Assembly (NCBI GenBank): GCA_949751835.1 | Contig: CATKHK010000012.1 | Span: 248,001 to 312,000, forward strand | From: Blepharisma japonicum | Taxonomy: Eukaryota; Ciliophora; Heterotrichea; Heterotrichida; Blepharismidae | Direction of reading: 5' to 3' | DNA: 64,000 nucleotides | Part shown: one piece after another, positions 54,335 through 64,000 of the stretch | Numbering within the stretch: position 1 is the first letter of the stretch | Layout of the letters: the number at the start of each line of letters is the position of its first letter | The notes under the pieces: generated by a model | The model's input: the letters and a program-made list of their open reading frames with translations, nothing else | What the model was told of the DNA's origin: nothing | Databases searched by the model: none | Position numbers and translations under genes: made by a program

Positions 54335-55198
54335 TAATTTTATTAGCCATTCAAGATGAACGATAACTGTATTCCTTTAAGAAAAGTTTTATTTAATTTG
54401 AGTATAAGAAGAAAAGATAAAGGAAGCCAGGAGTAGAATGGAGAATAGACTGTTTAAGATATATTAAATCCACTATTATTCATAAATGAATAAAGCAAAA
54501 ATTTCAAAATTAGAACCTAAAGATTGCCAAAATAATTGAGTGTTTAATTGAAAATTAATTATTAAGGCAATTAAATTTTAAGCAGGCATTTACTTTCAAA
54601 TTTAAGGATAATTAATTGTGAGGTAAGCCAAAATAATTTAAATTAAATTGAGTGGCCAACAAAAATGATTAAAAAATAATTAAAACCTTAATAAAAATGC
54701 TTTTAGGTTAAAGATAATAAAAGAGCCCTGCAAAGAGTAAAATATATTGATCAATGTCTTCTTTTAAATTAGCTGCACAGCTTAAATTGTAACTATCGAA
54801 CGAATGAAAAATCTACCTGGATAGTGCAAATGTATATTAAATATTGATTATTTATAATTCTAAAGGCTTGTTTTCGAAATCTCTAGGGCTTTTAAACTTA
54901 GCTGCCTTAAGTCCTTCGATGAGATTAGATTATGGTGCAAATAAAAAGAAAATCGATCAATTTTGAGTATTTTGATAATTTCTTTTTTATTTATTTTTTA
55001 AGAAAAGAGAAAAGTAGTTTAACCAGCTTATTAGAATGCTAAATTTTGAATTTTCTTTTCAATAGAAAACTAAATCATTAAAAATTCTTTTTCTTTTCTT
55101 AGCTCAGTTAAAATTGGGAAATAATGGGTAAATTTTTTTTACATTTAAGAAAATCTTCAAATATTAATTTAAATTTAATATAAAATTGCCAAAAAGAT
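54335..55198. other. AT-rich spacer
   Basis: About 860 bases of very AT-rich DNA with no ORF, RNA or repeat that I can support. Confidence 0.5.
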
Positions 55199-55402
55199 CT
55201 AAAAATATCCAAGACTATTTAAATCGTAAACTACATAATCCTTATTCATAATAATAGCGCAGATATTTATATTATCAGCTTTTTTAACCTTTATTCTTAA
55301 TTTCTTCTCACTATAAGTTAATTCTTTCAATAATCTAAAAGAAGAAAAGTGAATTGATCTTTCATTTCAAAACTCAAAATTTTCAGCAACTTTGATTCCC
55401 AT
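55199..55402 (-). CDS. possible 67-residue protein
   Basis: ATG 55402 to TAG, with one TGA(Trp), upstream in-frame TAA just before the ATG. The product is MGIKVAENFEFWNERSIHFS, then a basic helix (KELTYSEKKLRIKVKKADNI) and NICAIIMNKDYVVYDLNSLG. The composition looks protein-like. No family recognised. Its ATG is 46 nt from the divergent ATG of the Cache gene. Confidence 0.4.
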
Positions 55403-55448
55403 TATCCCTCTTTGTTGTTAAATTTATAAATAAAGGGAAATGTGCAAC

Positions 55449-56954
55449 ATGATCAAAAATTTCTGGGCTGAATTAATAAGTATTGCAAAATCTTGACCAA
55501 TTAGGCGACAAATGCTTTTTTGCTATATTTTTTCAATAGCAGTGATTCTAGCAATGATAATTACTCTTGTTCTATTAAATACTTTACTTCTACTAAACCA
55601 AACTGTTCTCCAAATCGATGAAACCCGAAACACACAATCCAGCTCTGATATAATTTCTCTCATTTATACCCGTGGAGCTGCATTAGCAGCTGAGATGTCT
55701 ACAATAGAAATTTTCTTAAGAATGATGAACAATATGCTAATATTCTCATATCATGAATCAACATATGCCCTTGAAAACTTAAAAAGTTTGCAGTTCAAAG
55801 AAATCCCAGAGTCTTCTTTAGTGGTTTATGAAGACGTATATGGTAACAGAAATGTAAGCTTTGATTATTCAGCTTATTTTCCATTAGGGACAGTTGATCA
55901 AGTAATGCTAAATCGGTCATCAACTATTAGTTATCTATGAAACAACATCAGATTTCTAGCAAATCAGACTACTATAAGATATCTTATGTATTTTGAAGAT
56001 GCAAATTTTATTATCGTGTATCCTGGGTCAGAGCTCCCAGAAGATTATGACCCAAAAAAAGAGGCCTGATATCAAGCTTATGCAGAAAATGACTATAATG
56101 ATGTAAGAACCACAGCTTATGATGATACGCTAGGAAATGGTCAATCAATCGCCTCTTTGGTTTATTCTCTTGTTGACTATGATGGGAAAAAGATAGGAAC
56201 AATGTCAGTTGACGTTGCAATTTTGTCAATGTTTAAAAAGCTTGACTCGCAATACTTAGGCAATGGAGACGTATCAATTATATATTGAAACGGAGATATT
56301 TTCAGAAGTGGGGAGTATGGGTTTTGAAAAAGTAGCTATAATTCTATGGAAGATATTGCGTATCAAAACTTTTGAAGCGATATTCAAAAAAATGTAAGCG
56401 GGGTTAACTATCTTATAGAAAACGACAATATCTACAGAGTAGCTTCTACGTCATTAGAAACAACAATTGATATTTCTGATTCAGAAATTGTTACAGAAGG
56501 AAGAGACTGATATTATATAATTATGCTGCTGGTAAACGAAGCTGACATCATGATTTATAAAGAAGATGCGAAGTCTAAAATAAAAGAGCAAGGGTCGTTG
56601 TTTATAGGGATTACATTGTGCTGCTCATTGGTAACTACAATATTAATCATTTATTTAATTCATCATCAATCTCGGACAATAACAGAGCCTTTGCAAGGGA
56701 TTATTGACTTCACATATAAACTTAACACAGCTAAAAAGATAGATATGGACGAGCTAAACCAATTAAAAGAAGGCGATTATCAGGTAGAAAGGCTTGTTCA
56801 GGCTTATAAATGCTTAGCAAGCAACTTAATCAACAAAAAAGATGAGTATGAGACTCCGATTATTAATGTACAAAGAGCTTATCCACCTAATGAACTCCAT
56901 AGGCCTGGGAGAATTCTATGGAAAGAATATATTGAAAAAATCCCAAATAATTAA
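55449..56954 (+). CDS. Cache-type sensor membrane protein without output domain
   Basis: 501 residues from ATG 55449, ten or more TGA(Trp). A short cytosolic start, TM1 (about 22-49, FCYIFSIAVILAMIITLVLL), an about 330-residue ectodomain, TM2 (about 384-405, GITLCCSLVTTILIIYLIHH), a HAMP-like stretch (RTITEPLQGIIDFTYKLNTA) and a short tail. The ectodomain has the dCache signature region: YFEDANFIIVYPG, KKEAWYQAYAEND, GQSIASLVYSLVDYDGKKIG, TMSVDVAIL, where W-Y and D-x-x-G-K-x-x-G-T-x-x-x-D are typical. Such receptors sense small molecules and usually drive a kinase or cyclase; none is attached here, so it may signal through a partner. Confidence 0.82.
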
Positions 56955-56968
56955 ATTTTATAATTAAC

Positions 56969-58165
56969 ATGGCTCAACCTGTCAATCACGAAATTCTTGA
57001 GAAATACTCTGAATATTTATTTGATGAGCTCTCACAAGAACTGCAGGCTGCATTTACATCAGCACTTGACCAGCTTAATGAAGATTCTTCTCAGCTTGCT
57101 ATAAAGGATTCTCAAGTCCTTAATGAACATGCTAGCTTTGTCAATCGCCAGCTGTCAGAGATGCTGCAGTCCTTGAATTGCCAATTCCAATGCACTCAGG
57201 ATCAAGCCTGTTCAGACTTTTCAGATCCTTCTATCCTCGCTCCAGTAATTGAAGCACTTAAAAAGTTGCAGGAATCTACAAATCTTCTTAAGGCCAAGGC
57301 AAAGGAAGCTTTTCCAAAAGAGAAAATAGATGAGAATTCCAAACTCACTATCCTTAGATTCTACTTTAAAAAAGACGATGAAGACAATCTCAACTGGACA
57401 CTTTGTGTAGAAAATACAACTCAAGATTATTTTCGAAAAGTCGAATTTTTCATCTCAGAAACAAACGAAAAAATAGCTGAAATCAGGCTGATTGAGCCAG
57501 AAATTAACATAAAAAGGCATCTTGGCGTACTTAATCCTAATCAAGAATATTTCGGAACCCACATCATTGCAAAAGTTGACGGAAGACCAGTCTCAGAGCT
57601 GTTCCCAATAATGAAGGTTGAAATCAAATCGACAGAATATGGAGAAAACGACGATTTGATCTGTACAATTGCTAATTCTTCGACTGAAAATCTAGATAAT
57701 CTCTATGTATTTTGTAATGAAACTTGCCAGTCATATGCTGTTGGGAAGACGCTGGAGCCTGGAGAAACGCATGAGTTGGAGATCTCTATTGAGAATCTGA
57801 GCAGCATTAGCTTAAGAGTTATGAGGGAGCATGAAGTGATGAGCATTGCATATTCGCTATTGAATTTGGATGGAGGAGATGAAGAAGAAGAGTCATCAGA
57901 AGAAGAAAAAAACGAAGAGGACAGACAAGTGTTGTCTATGTCATGCCCTTACCCAGAATTTAGAGCTCCAGTAATTGACCCAGCAGCCCAAAAAGTTAAC
58001 GATGTATTAGGAACACTTGGAGAAGCTAAAATACAGCTAGCTGAAATGATTAAGAGAGAATATCCAGAAGTGGCCACTAAAATGCAACTTTGTAAAGCAG
58101 TGAGCAGATATAATAATTATGATCAGTGCATTGAGTATCTTCGTGACGCAGGAGTAATAAACTAA
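56969..58165 (+). CDS. unrecognised protein with Ig-like folds and possible UBA end
   Basis: 398 residues, intron-free. An N-terminal helical part (about 1-115) is followed by two beta-rich segments (NWTLCVENTTQDYFRKVEFF ... GVLNPNQEYFGTHIIAKVDG; and CTIANSSTENLDNLYVFCNE ... TLEPGETHELEISIENLSS), which look like Ig-like sandwiches of FW/NBR1 type. An acidic stretch (GGDEEEESSEEEKNEED) precedes a C-terminal 50 residues of helix (AEMIKREYPEVATKMQLCKA ... YDQCIEYLRDAGVIN) that resembles a UBA domain. NBR1-type autophagy receptors combine these parts, but a ZZ finger is lacking. The start lies only 14 nt after the Cache gene stop on the same strand. Confidence 0.7.
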   Translation: MAQPVNHEILEKYSEYLFDELSQELQAAFTSALDQLNEDSSQLAIKDSQVLNEHASFVNRQLSEMLQSLNCQFQCTQDQACSDFSDPSILAPVIEALKKLQESTNLLKAKAKEAFPKEKIDENSKLTILRFYFKKDDEDNLNWTLCVENTTQDYFRKVEFFISETNEKIAEIRLIEPEINIKRHLGVLNPNQEYFGTHIIAKVDGRPVSELFPIMKVEIKSTEYGENDDLICTIANSSTENLDNLYVFCNETCQSYAVGKTLEPGETHELEISIENLSSISLRVMREHEVMSIAYSLLNLDGGDEEEESSEEEKNEEDRQVLSMSCPYPEFRAPVIDPAAQKVNDVLGTLGEAKIQLAEMIKREYPEVATKMQLCKAVSRYNNYDQCIEYLRDAGVIN

Positions 58166-58326
58166 GCTATTTATAGAAATTTTATTATATTTTTATATTT
58201 GATAAATTTACCAAGGCTTAAAGAGAAATTATAATCATTTAATTTAAAAGTGAATTTGAGGCACAATTAAATATTTTATTAAAATCTGGGGGATTAGTCC
58301 ATATTTAATACAATCGTGATTGACCA

Positions 58327-58965
58327 ATGGATCTATTTCCTATGAAGCATTCAAGGGGAGGGAAATGACTAACAATTGCAGATAAGCTCAGCATAGTTGA
58401 AGAGTACAATGATACAAATGCAACTTTAAGAGATTTAGCTGAAAAATATAACATTGGCCACACCACCATTTCTGGTTGGGTTAAAAAGCGTGATAAATTG
58501 GCTACATTCGAAGACCCTTTTGCTAAAAGAATAAGCAAGGGTAAATTCATAGAGCAAAATTCAGAGCCAGCTCCAATAATGAAGAGACGAAAAGCCTCAG
58601 AGAAAAAACTGATGAAAAAAGTGCTTAAAAGAAATACAGGTCTTACTGAAGAAAATGAAAAATTAAAAACACAAATTGAAACACTAAAAGAAAAAATCAG
58701 TGATTCTAAAGAAGAAAACGATAGAAAACCTAAAAAAGAAGATAAAAGCGGCTTTTATGTTTACTTGCAAGACTTAGCTGGCCAAAAAAAGGAAAAAATA
58801 AAAATTAAAGACAATGATACCATAGAAGTATTAAGACGAAAAATACTTAAAAAAATCCCATCTTCAAGCGAAAGATTAATTTTTATCATACAAGAAATGA
58901 ATGATAGTCAAAAAAAAGTTTCAGATTACAATGTCAAGAATTTAAGCACAATAATGATGATTTAA
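58327..58965 (+). CDS. HTH (psq/CENP-B-N type) and ubiquitin-like domain fusion
   Basis: 212 residues, one TGA(Trp). Residues 6-58 form a helix-turn-helix with the pogo/CENP-B/psq pattern: RGGKWLTIADKLSIVEEY, ATLRDLAEKYNIGHTTISGW, VKKRDKL. A basic coiled coil follows (about 75-135, LTEENEKLKTQIETLKEKIS). The last 70 residues are ubiquitin-like: GFYVYLQDLAGQKKEKIKIK, DTIEVLRRKILKKI, RLIFIIQEM, VSDYNVKNLSTIMMI, matching the ubiquitin order (I..L..KI, RLIF, DYN(I/V)..ST). There is no terminal GG, so it acts as a fixed domain. No DDE transposase part, so this looks like a domesticated DNA-binding domain joined to a UBL. Confidence 0.78.
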
Positions 58966-59287
58966 GGTTTAAGCTGTATTATAATAATTCTTCGAGGTAC
59001 ATAATAATCATAAAAATCCGAATTAAAATAATTTATTATGTCTTACTAAAGTATAAAACTTTGCACTTACTAGCAATAGTTTGTAATTGGAATAAATTAT
59101 TAGAATTTCATCAATTATGTTTTTATAATCATAATAAATCTATTTGAGAAAAATTTGAACTTCATCTTATTCTTTAATGCACACATCATTTTTTAATGAA
59201 CCATAAAAATTAATGGCTAAAAATTATATGCATTTCTTAAATTAATTTATTACCGATAAATTCATGCACATACTTAATAATTGTTTA
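58966..59287. other. AT-rich spacer
   Basis: About 320 bases upstream of the U-box gene. Confidence 0.45.
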
Positions 59288-60310
59288 ATGGAAGAGTCTG
59301 ATCAGGATATCCCTAATGAGTATCTATGCCCAATCACTCAGGAGATAATGGATGATCCGGTAATTGCAGCAGATGGTCATACGTATGAGAGAGCAGCCAT
59401 TGCAGCATGAATGGAAATAAGCAATTTCAGCCCATTAACAAATGAAGAGCTATCAAGCCGAAATCTCACCCCAAACTACAACATAAAAGCTCTAATCAGT
59501 GACTATAAAGAGCAAATCCGAAATCAACCTCTGAATCGCCGCCCTGAAAATGGCAATAATCAGCTGCTAGAGCATCTAATGAGTGCTTTATATGAGCACA
59601 TAACCTCAAGAAAAGACTACATAAATAGCATCAGAAAATCTATCGAAGCTCTTATAAGCTTAAAATATGATTTAGAGCAGAATCTCTTGAATTGTAAAAT
59701 TTCTAATACCTCTGGAAATGCAGGAACTATCATAGGAACTGCGCTGCTTTTTACACCTTTTCCTTGGATTGGGGCTTTAACCTTAGTAGCTGGAGGTCTT
59801 ACATCAATAGGAACCTCAATAGCTCAACATTTCATAGAAAAGAATAGGCTGACCCAGATGAAAAAAATATTAGAAAATGAAGAGAACGCTGCTAATAAAT
59901 TTTATTTTACGCTTATAAGGCTTGATAAATCTATTGAGGCTACAAAAGGGGCTACACAAGCTTTATTGATGACTAGCAAAATTAGAAATACGACAATATT
60001 CATTAAAGCTTATAACCATTTTAAGGCGATGAGAGCGGCAAATGCAGCTTATAATTCGGCAAAAACTGCAAATGCAGCTAAAGCAATAAACTTTCCGAAA
60101 TTAATGAGGATTGGACCAGGAGCAAAAATACTTGGGGCAGCTGGAGCTGCACTTAGTGTGGCTGATATTGTGCTGACTTGGACAATGAATAATGATACGT
60201 TAGAGCAAATAAAACTCTGCTTGACAGAAAGGGAAGAATTATTGGGCTTGCAAGAAAAGGAATTGAAGCAGCTTGAAAGTTTGGTATATGAAAAGCTTAA
60301 TCATAATTAA
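59288..60310 (+). CDS. U-box E3 protein with apolipoprotein-L-like membrane domain
   Basis: 340 residues, ATG 59288 to TAA; the conserved U-box Trp is TGA at 59408-59410. U-box residues 8-75: PNEYLCPITQEIMDDPVIAA, DGHTYERAAIAAW, PLTNEELSSRNLTPNYNIKA. After a helical region come a hydrophobic hairpin (about 143-177; AGTIIGTALLFTPFPWIGAL, then TLVAGGLTSIGTSIAQHF), a long helix, a second hydrophobic segment (about 275-299; AKILGAAGAALSVADIVLTW) and a C-terminal coiled coil (EREELLGLQEKELKQLESLV). Order and sequence of the last three parts match the apolipoprotein L fold (Gly/Ala-rich hairpin, then ILSATTSGIFLALDVVNLVY-like segment, then leucine-zipper). U-boxes bind E2s. I know of no described U-box-ApoL protein. 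The ApoL homology is by eye. Confidence 0.82.
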
Positions 60311-60577
60311 CTGGCAAAAGTTTAGTTTTGATATTTTAAATTATCATATAAATATTATTTATATTTTTATGTTAATGTATAGAGAAAAGCATTCTAGTTC
60401 CCACTCTGTGAGCAAAAAATGCTCTCACTTGCTAAGAAAAGAGATAATAGTTTTATTTTTAGAGTGATTTTAAAATTAAGGGTATAAAAAATTACCCAGA
60501 ATTTATCAAATAAAATGGGGAAGTTTTAATAAATCTAATTATATCTGAGCTTTAAATTAAGATGAGGATAATAAAAT

Positions 60578-61042
60578 ATGCAAATTTTTGTAAAAACATT
60601 GACAGGTCAAACTATCACCCTTGATATTGAATCTCTAGACACGATTGATAATGTAAAATCTAAAATCCAAGATAAAGAAGGAATTCCTGCAGATCAACAA
60701 AGACTCATTTTTGCTGGTAAACAGTTAGAAGATGGAAGAACTTTATCAGATTACAACATCCAAAAGGAATCAACACTTTATCTTTTGCTAAGATTAAGCG
60801 GAGGAATGAGAATTTTTGTAAAAATGCTGACTGGTGCTATAATTAACCTTGAAGTCGAATTATCAGATACTGTGAATAGCTTCAGGGCTAAAATTCATGA
60901 AGTGACTGGCATACCTCCAGACCAGCAAATGCTTATTTATAATGGAAAAAAATTAGAAGATGGAACAATACTTGCCGAATACGAAATTCATAAAGAATCA
61001 AGCTTATCATTGGGAATTAGATATCCTGGAAGACTATGCTAA
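60578..61042 (+). CDS. tandem ubiquitin-like protein, no GG end
   Basis: 154 residues = two ubiquitin repeats. Repeat 1 (1-76) is near-canonical ubiquitin ([20 protein letters not shown] ... [20 protein letters not shown]) but ends LRLSGG rather than LRLRGG. Repeat 2 is strongly diverged ([20 protein letters not shown] ... [16 protein letters not shown]) and ends RYPGRLC with no Gly-Gly. Lys48 and Lys63 of repeat 1 are retained; the Ile44 patch is intact (RLIFAG). If not cleaved after LRLSGG it acts as a fused Ub-UbL; if cleaved, it provides near-normal ubiquitin. It ends at TAA 61040-61042. Confidence 0.92.
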   Translation: MQIFVKTLTGQTITLDIESLDTIDNVKSKIQDKEGIPADQQRLIFAGKQLEDGRTLSDYNIQKESTLYLLLRLSGGMRIFVKMLTGAIINLEVELSDTVNSFRAKIHEVTGIPPDQQMLIYNGKKLEDGTILAEYEIHKESSLSLGIRYPGRLC

Positions 61043-61963
<921 letters not shown>

Positions 61964-62585
61964 CTTTTATTAATTTTAATAGAAAATTCTATATAAAGAA
62001 TTAAACGCAGCTAGTTATTAAATTTAGATTTGCTTGTTATTTGGTTTGGATTTTCACTAGATATCATGATTCAATAGAAATTAATTTTATGCAGAATATG
62101 TCAAAGATTAATTTATTGATAACAAGGCATTTATAAACTAAAGTTAAATAGATTTAATATTTAGATTATGCTTATGTTTTTAGGAACTTATCTTAGAGCA
62201 ATAAGTAAAGAATTCAACTGCATATCTAAATAATAATTATAACCTACTATTTGCATTATTTTCTCTTAATTATATTATCTTTTAAAAGCTTTAATTCATA
62301 ATTTTTTATCGATCCTAAAAAGGAAATCAAGAAGTACTGAAATAAGCAATCGTTAGTTAGTGAATCTTTAATCAATATTAAATATTGTGAAATAAACCAA
62401 TATAAAATAATATCATTTGCTAACTATTGCTTTTAGTTTTATATAAATAAATATCTTGAATTAATAAAAATCATTTCATTGTGCAATATTTAAATCATCA
62501 TCAACAGAAGTATAAATTAGAGAGGAATTTGTTTTAATAATATTTAAATATCCTTATAATATTTCTTTATGATATATTAATAAAT
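61964..62585. other. AT-rich spacer
   Basis: About 620 bases; no feature seen with TGA read as Trp. Confidence 0.45.
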
Positions 62586-64000
62586 ATGCCCAGTATCAGC
62601 TCTAGCAAGTCAGTTTGGGCTTGTATTTTTTGATTGATTTTCTTTGCACAATCCAACTCCTTTGACATATTGATTGTTTATTCAAATTCCACAAAGCCCA
62701 TTATGCATAATCAAAACACTAGTACAAAGTTACTCAGCAAAAACTCAACTGGAATATTTTATTGCAATTTTCTATATTTCGAAGAAGAAATATCAAATCA
62801 CCCAAATCTTATTGCAGTTTTCGATATTACAAACAATTTGAATTCGCAATTTGAGATCGCAAAAGTTTGCGAATTTAATTTACTGGTTCATTTTTTAGTT
62901 TCTGATAGCTTGCCTTATAAAAGCAATTGGACTTTTTTGCTTTCAAGCTCTAAAGAAGACATAAACAAAGCAATAGCTTCAACTTTGGAATTTTTTAATT
63001 GAACTGATGGAATAGCTATTGCTGACGTAGAAAGGTATGAAAGCTTATATATGATGGCTTCAGAATATTCATCAAGGATTAATTTATTTTCAGTTGGCTC
63101 ACAAACCTTTTTTCAGGATCTAGTGGGAAGAGAAATCATGAAACTAGGCTCTTCTTTATTTTATTTATTTATGGATAAAGATCTTTCTCTTGAACTTCAG
63201 AAAAGTTTGGTTGCTTCGAAATTAATTATAAATGGAACAGGAATTCTGCTCATAGAAGATGGCAGCTATGAATCAAGCATTGAAGGTGCCCTCGCAATAG
63301 TGGATAAAGGAAGAGAATTAGTGAGCTCAAAAGAAATGTATTTAATTGATATAATTTCTGAAATGATTGATGTTCTTAGCACTGTCTCAAGTCCATATTA
63401 TATGCAAAAAGTTCTTGAAGAAAGGTGCATAAATAACCATTGTGTTAAAGAATTTTCATTAATAAATATTATTGAAGGCCAGAGAAAAATCGTTGGGTCA
63501 ATTAAAAAAGAGAAATTAATCTTGAATTTTCCTATTATTTTCCCTGGAAACTCTACGAGTATACCTATTTCGCAGAAAAAAGTGCTTTATTTTAGTGCTA
63601 GTAATGGGTCAACTGATCCTGGCGGGAATCCAGTAGCACTAGTCCCTATCAATACAAGAGGAATTACTTTGGCTTCTAAACATATAAATTCTGGTACAGA
63701 AATACTTCAAAAATTTCAAATTAAACTAAACGGTTTTGATTGTGGAGTCAATAGATATAATCCTGACTTTTGCCTATCTTGCTTTGGCAAAGATATTGAT
63801 AAGCTAGGCTTAGCTCATATTGGAGGCTTAAGCTCTGGTATGGCCATGGGAGAAATTGCCACATTTAAAAAATTAAACATCACTATTCCTGTTGTCAGTG
63901 CTACGAATGCTGATATATCTCTTGGGAATTCTACAAAATATCCTTACTATTCTAGGGTGAATTTGTCTAATTATGGTTTATTTGCTCAAATCCCGTTGCT
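62586..64000 (+). CDS. ligand-binding receptor (type I periplasmic-binding/ANF-receptor-like), 3' end outside
   Basis: From ATG 62586 the frame stays open to the window end (over 470 codons; Trp as TGA at 62631 and elsewhere). A hydrophobic start (SVWACIFWLIFFAQSNS) is a signal peptide. Two alpha/beta lobed regions follow: LIVYSNSTKP...AVFDITNNL and, after about residue 310, KKVLYFSASNGS, ITLASKHINSGTEILQKFQI, KLNGFDCG, GLAHIGGLSSGMAMGEIATF, KKLNITIPVVSATNADISL. The second matches the Venus-flytrap fold of ANF/GPCR-C receptors (N..Y..L..FD(C/D), IGG.SS, IP.VS..A). It is probably the ectodomain of a membrane cyclase, GPCR or kinase in the missing part. Confidence 0.8.

Noticed and set aside
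54056-54337. 93-codon plus-strand ORF
   Set aside because: Antisense of the pseudogene's first domain; the minus-strand reading matches the intact family member.
58327-58965. pogo-type transposon
   Set aside because: HTH only, no DDE catalytic part, no terminal inverted repeats seen, and a UBL is fused instead.

Overview
The window reads as macronuclear-type DNA of a heterotrich ciliate, most likely Blepharisma. Two sequence features show this. (1) UGA must be read as tryptophan: dozens of conserved domains (RING-H2, NOT2, WD40, DHHC, mitochondrial RNA polymerase, SNX-BAR, CK1, U-box) run straight through in-frame TGA at positions where the family has Trp, while genes end only at TAA or TAG. 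(2) Spliceosomal introns are only 15 or 16 nt long, GTA...AG, with an A always six bases from the 3' end (eleven candidates). Genes are small, very tightly packed on both strands (down to 2 nt between convergent stop codons and 29 nt between divergent starts), and separated by AT-rich spacers. Standard-code ORF calling breaks most of these genes; the models here merge across TGA and remove the tiny introns.

Layout. 0-6.4 kb: two TM-RING-H2 proteins, a myristoylation-signal coiled-coil/MIR protein, and a NOT2-like CCR4-NOT subunit with PAM2-like motifs. 6.4-14.2 kb: PKA catalytic subunit, WDR44-like protein, MIC10, a decayed papain-family protease fragment, an F-BAR-like protein, PP2C, and an EGF-TM-RING-H2 protein. 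14.2-21.5 kb: sparse region with an unrecognised Trp(UGA)-containing gene, a secreted/type I membrane protein, a CXC (tesmin/LIN54) protein, a FAM13-like protein, a U2 snRNA gene and a diverged U2-like copy, each paired with a member of a small Cys-motif protein family. 21.7-28.8 kb: three SNX-BAR paralogues sharing one intron position, with an RRM protein and a lineage-specific protein between them. 28.8-36.9 kb: coiled-coil protein, GUP1-like MBOAT, F-box protein, SRP14 (possibly joined to a zinc-ribbon ORF by a 16-nt intron), NEK kinase, OLA1. 37-49.8 kb: mitochondrial RNA polymerase, Popeye-like protein, second copy of the lineage-specific family, CK1, ankyrin-DHHC palmitoyltransferase, and a 1339-residue IQ/coiled-coil protein. 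49.8-55.4 kb: one intact secreted lectin-like/Cys-rich gene with two decayed relatives and a scaffold gap. 55.4-64 kb: Cache-domain membrane protein, a possible UBA protein, then a ubiquitin-themed cluster (HTH-ubiquitin-like fusion, U-box protein with an apolipoprotein-L-like membrane domain, two tandem-ubiquitin genes) and the 5' part of a ligand-binding receptor.

The most novel candidates are the U-box/ApoL-like fusion with its ubiquitin-gene neighbours, the HTH-ubiquitin-like fusion, the alternative SRP14 fusion through a 16-nt intron, the duplicated U2 + Cys-motif ORF unit, and two unrecognised protein families. No CRISPR, rRNA or convincing tRNA genes and no recognisable virus-like element were seen. 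All homology calls are by eye.
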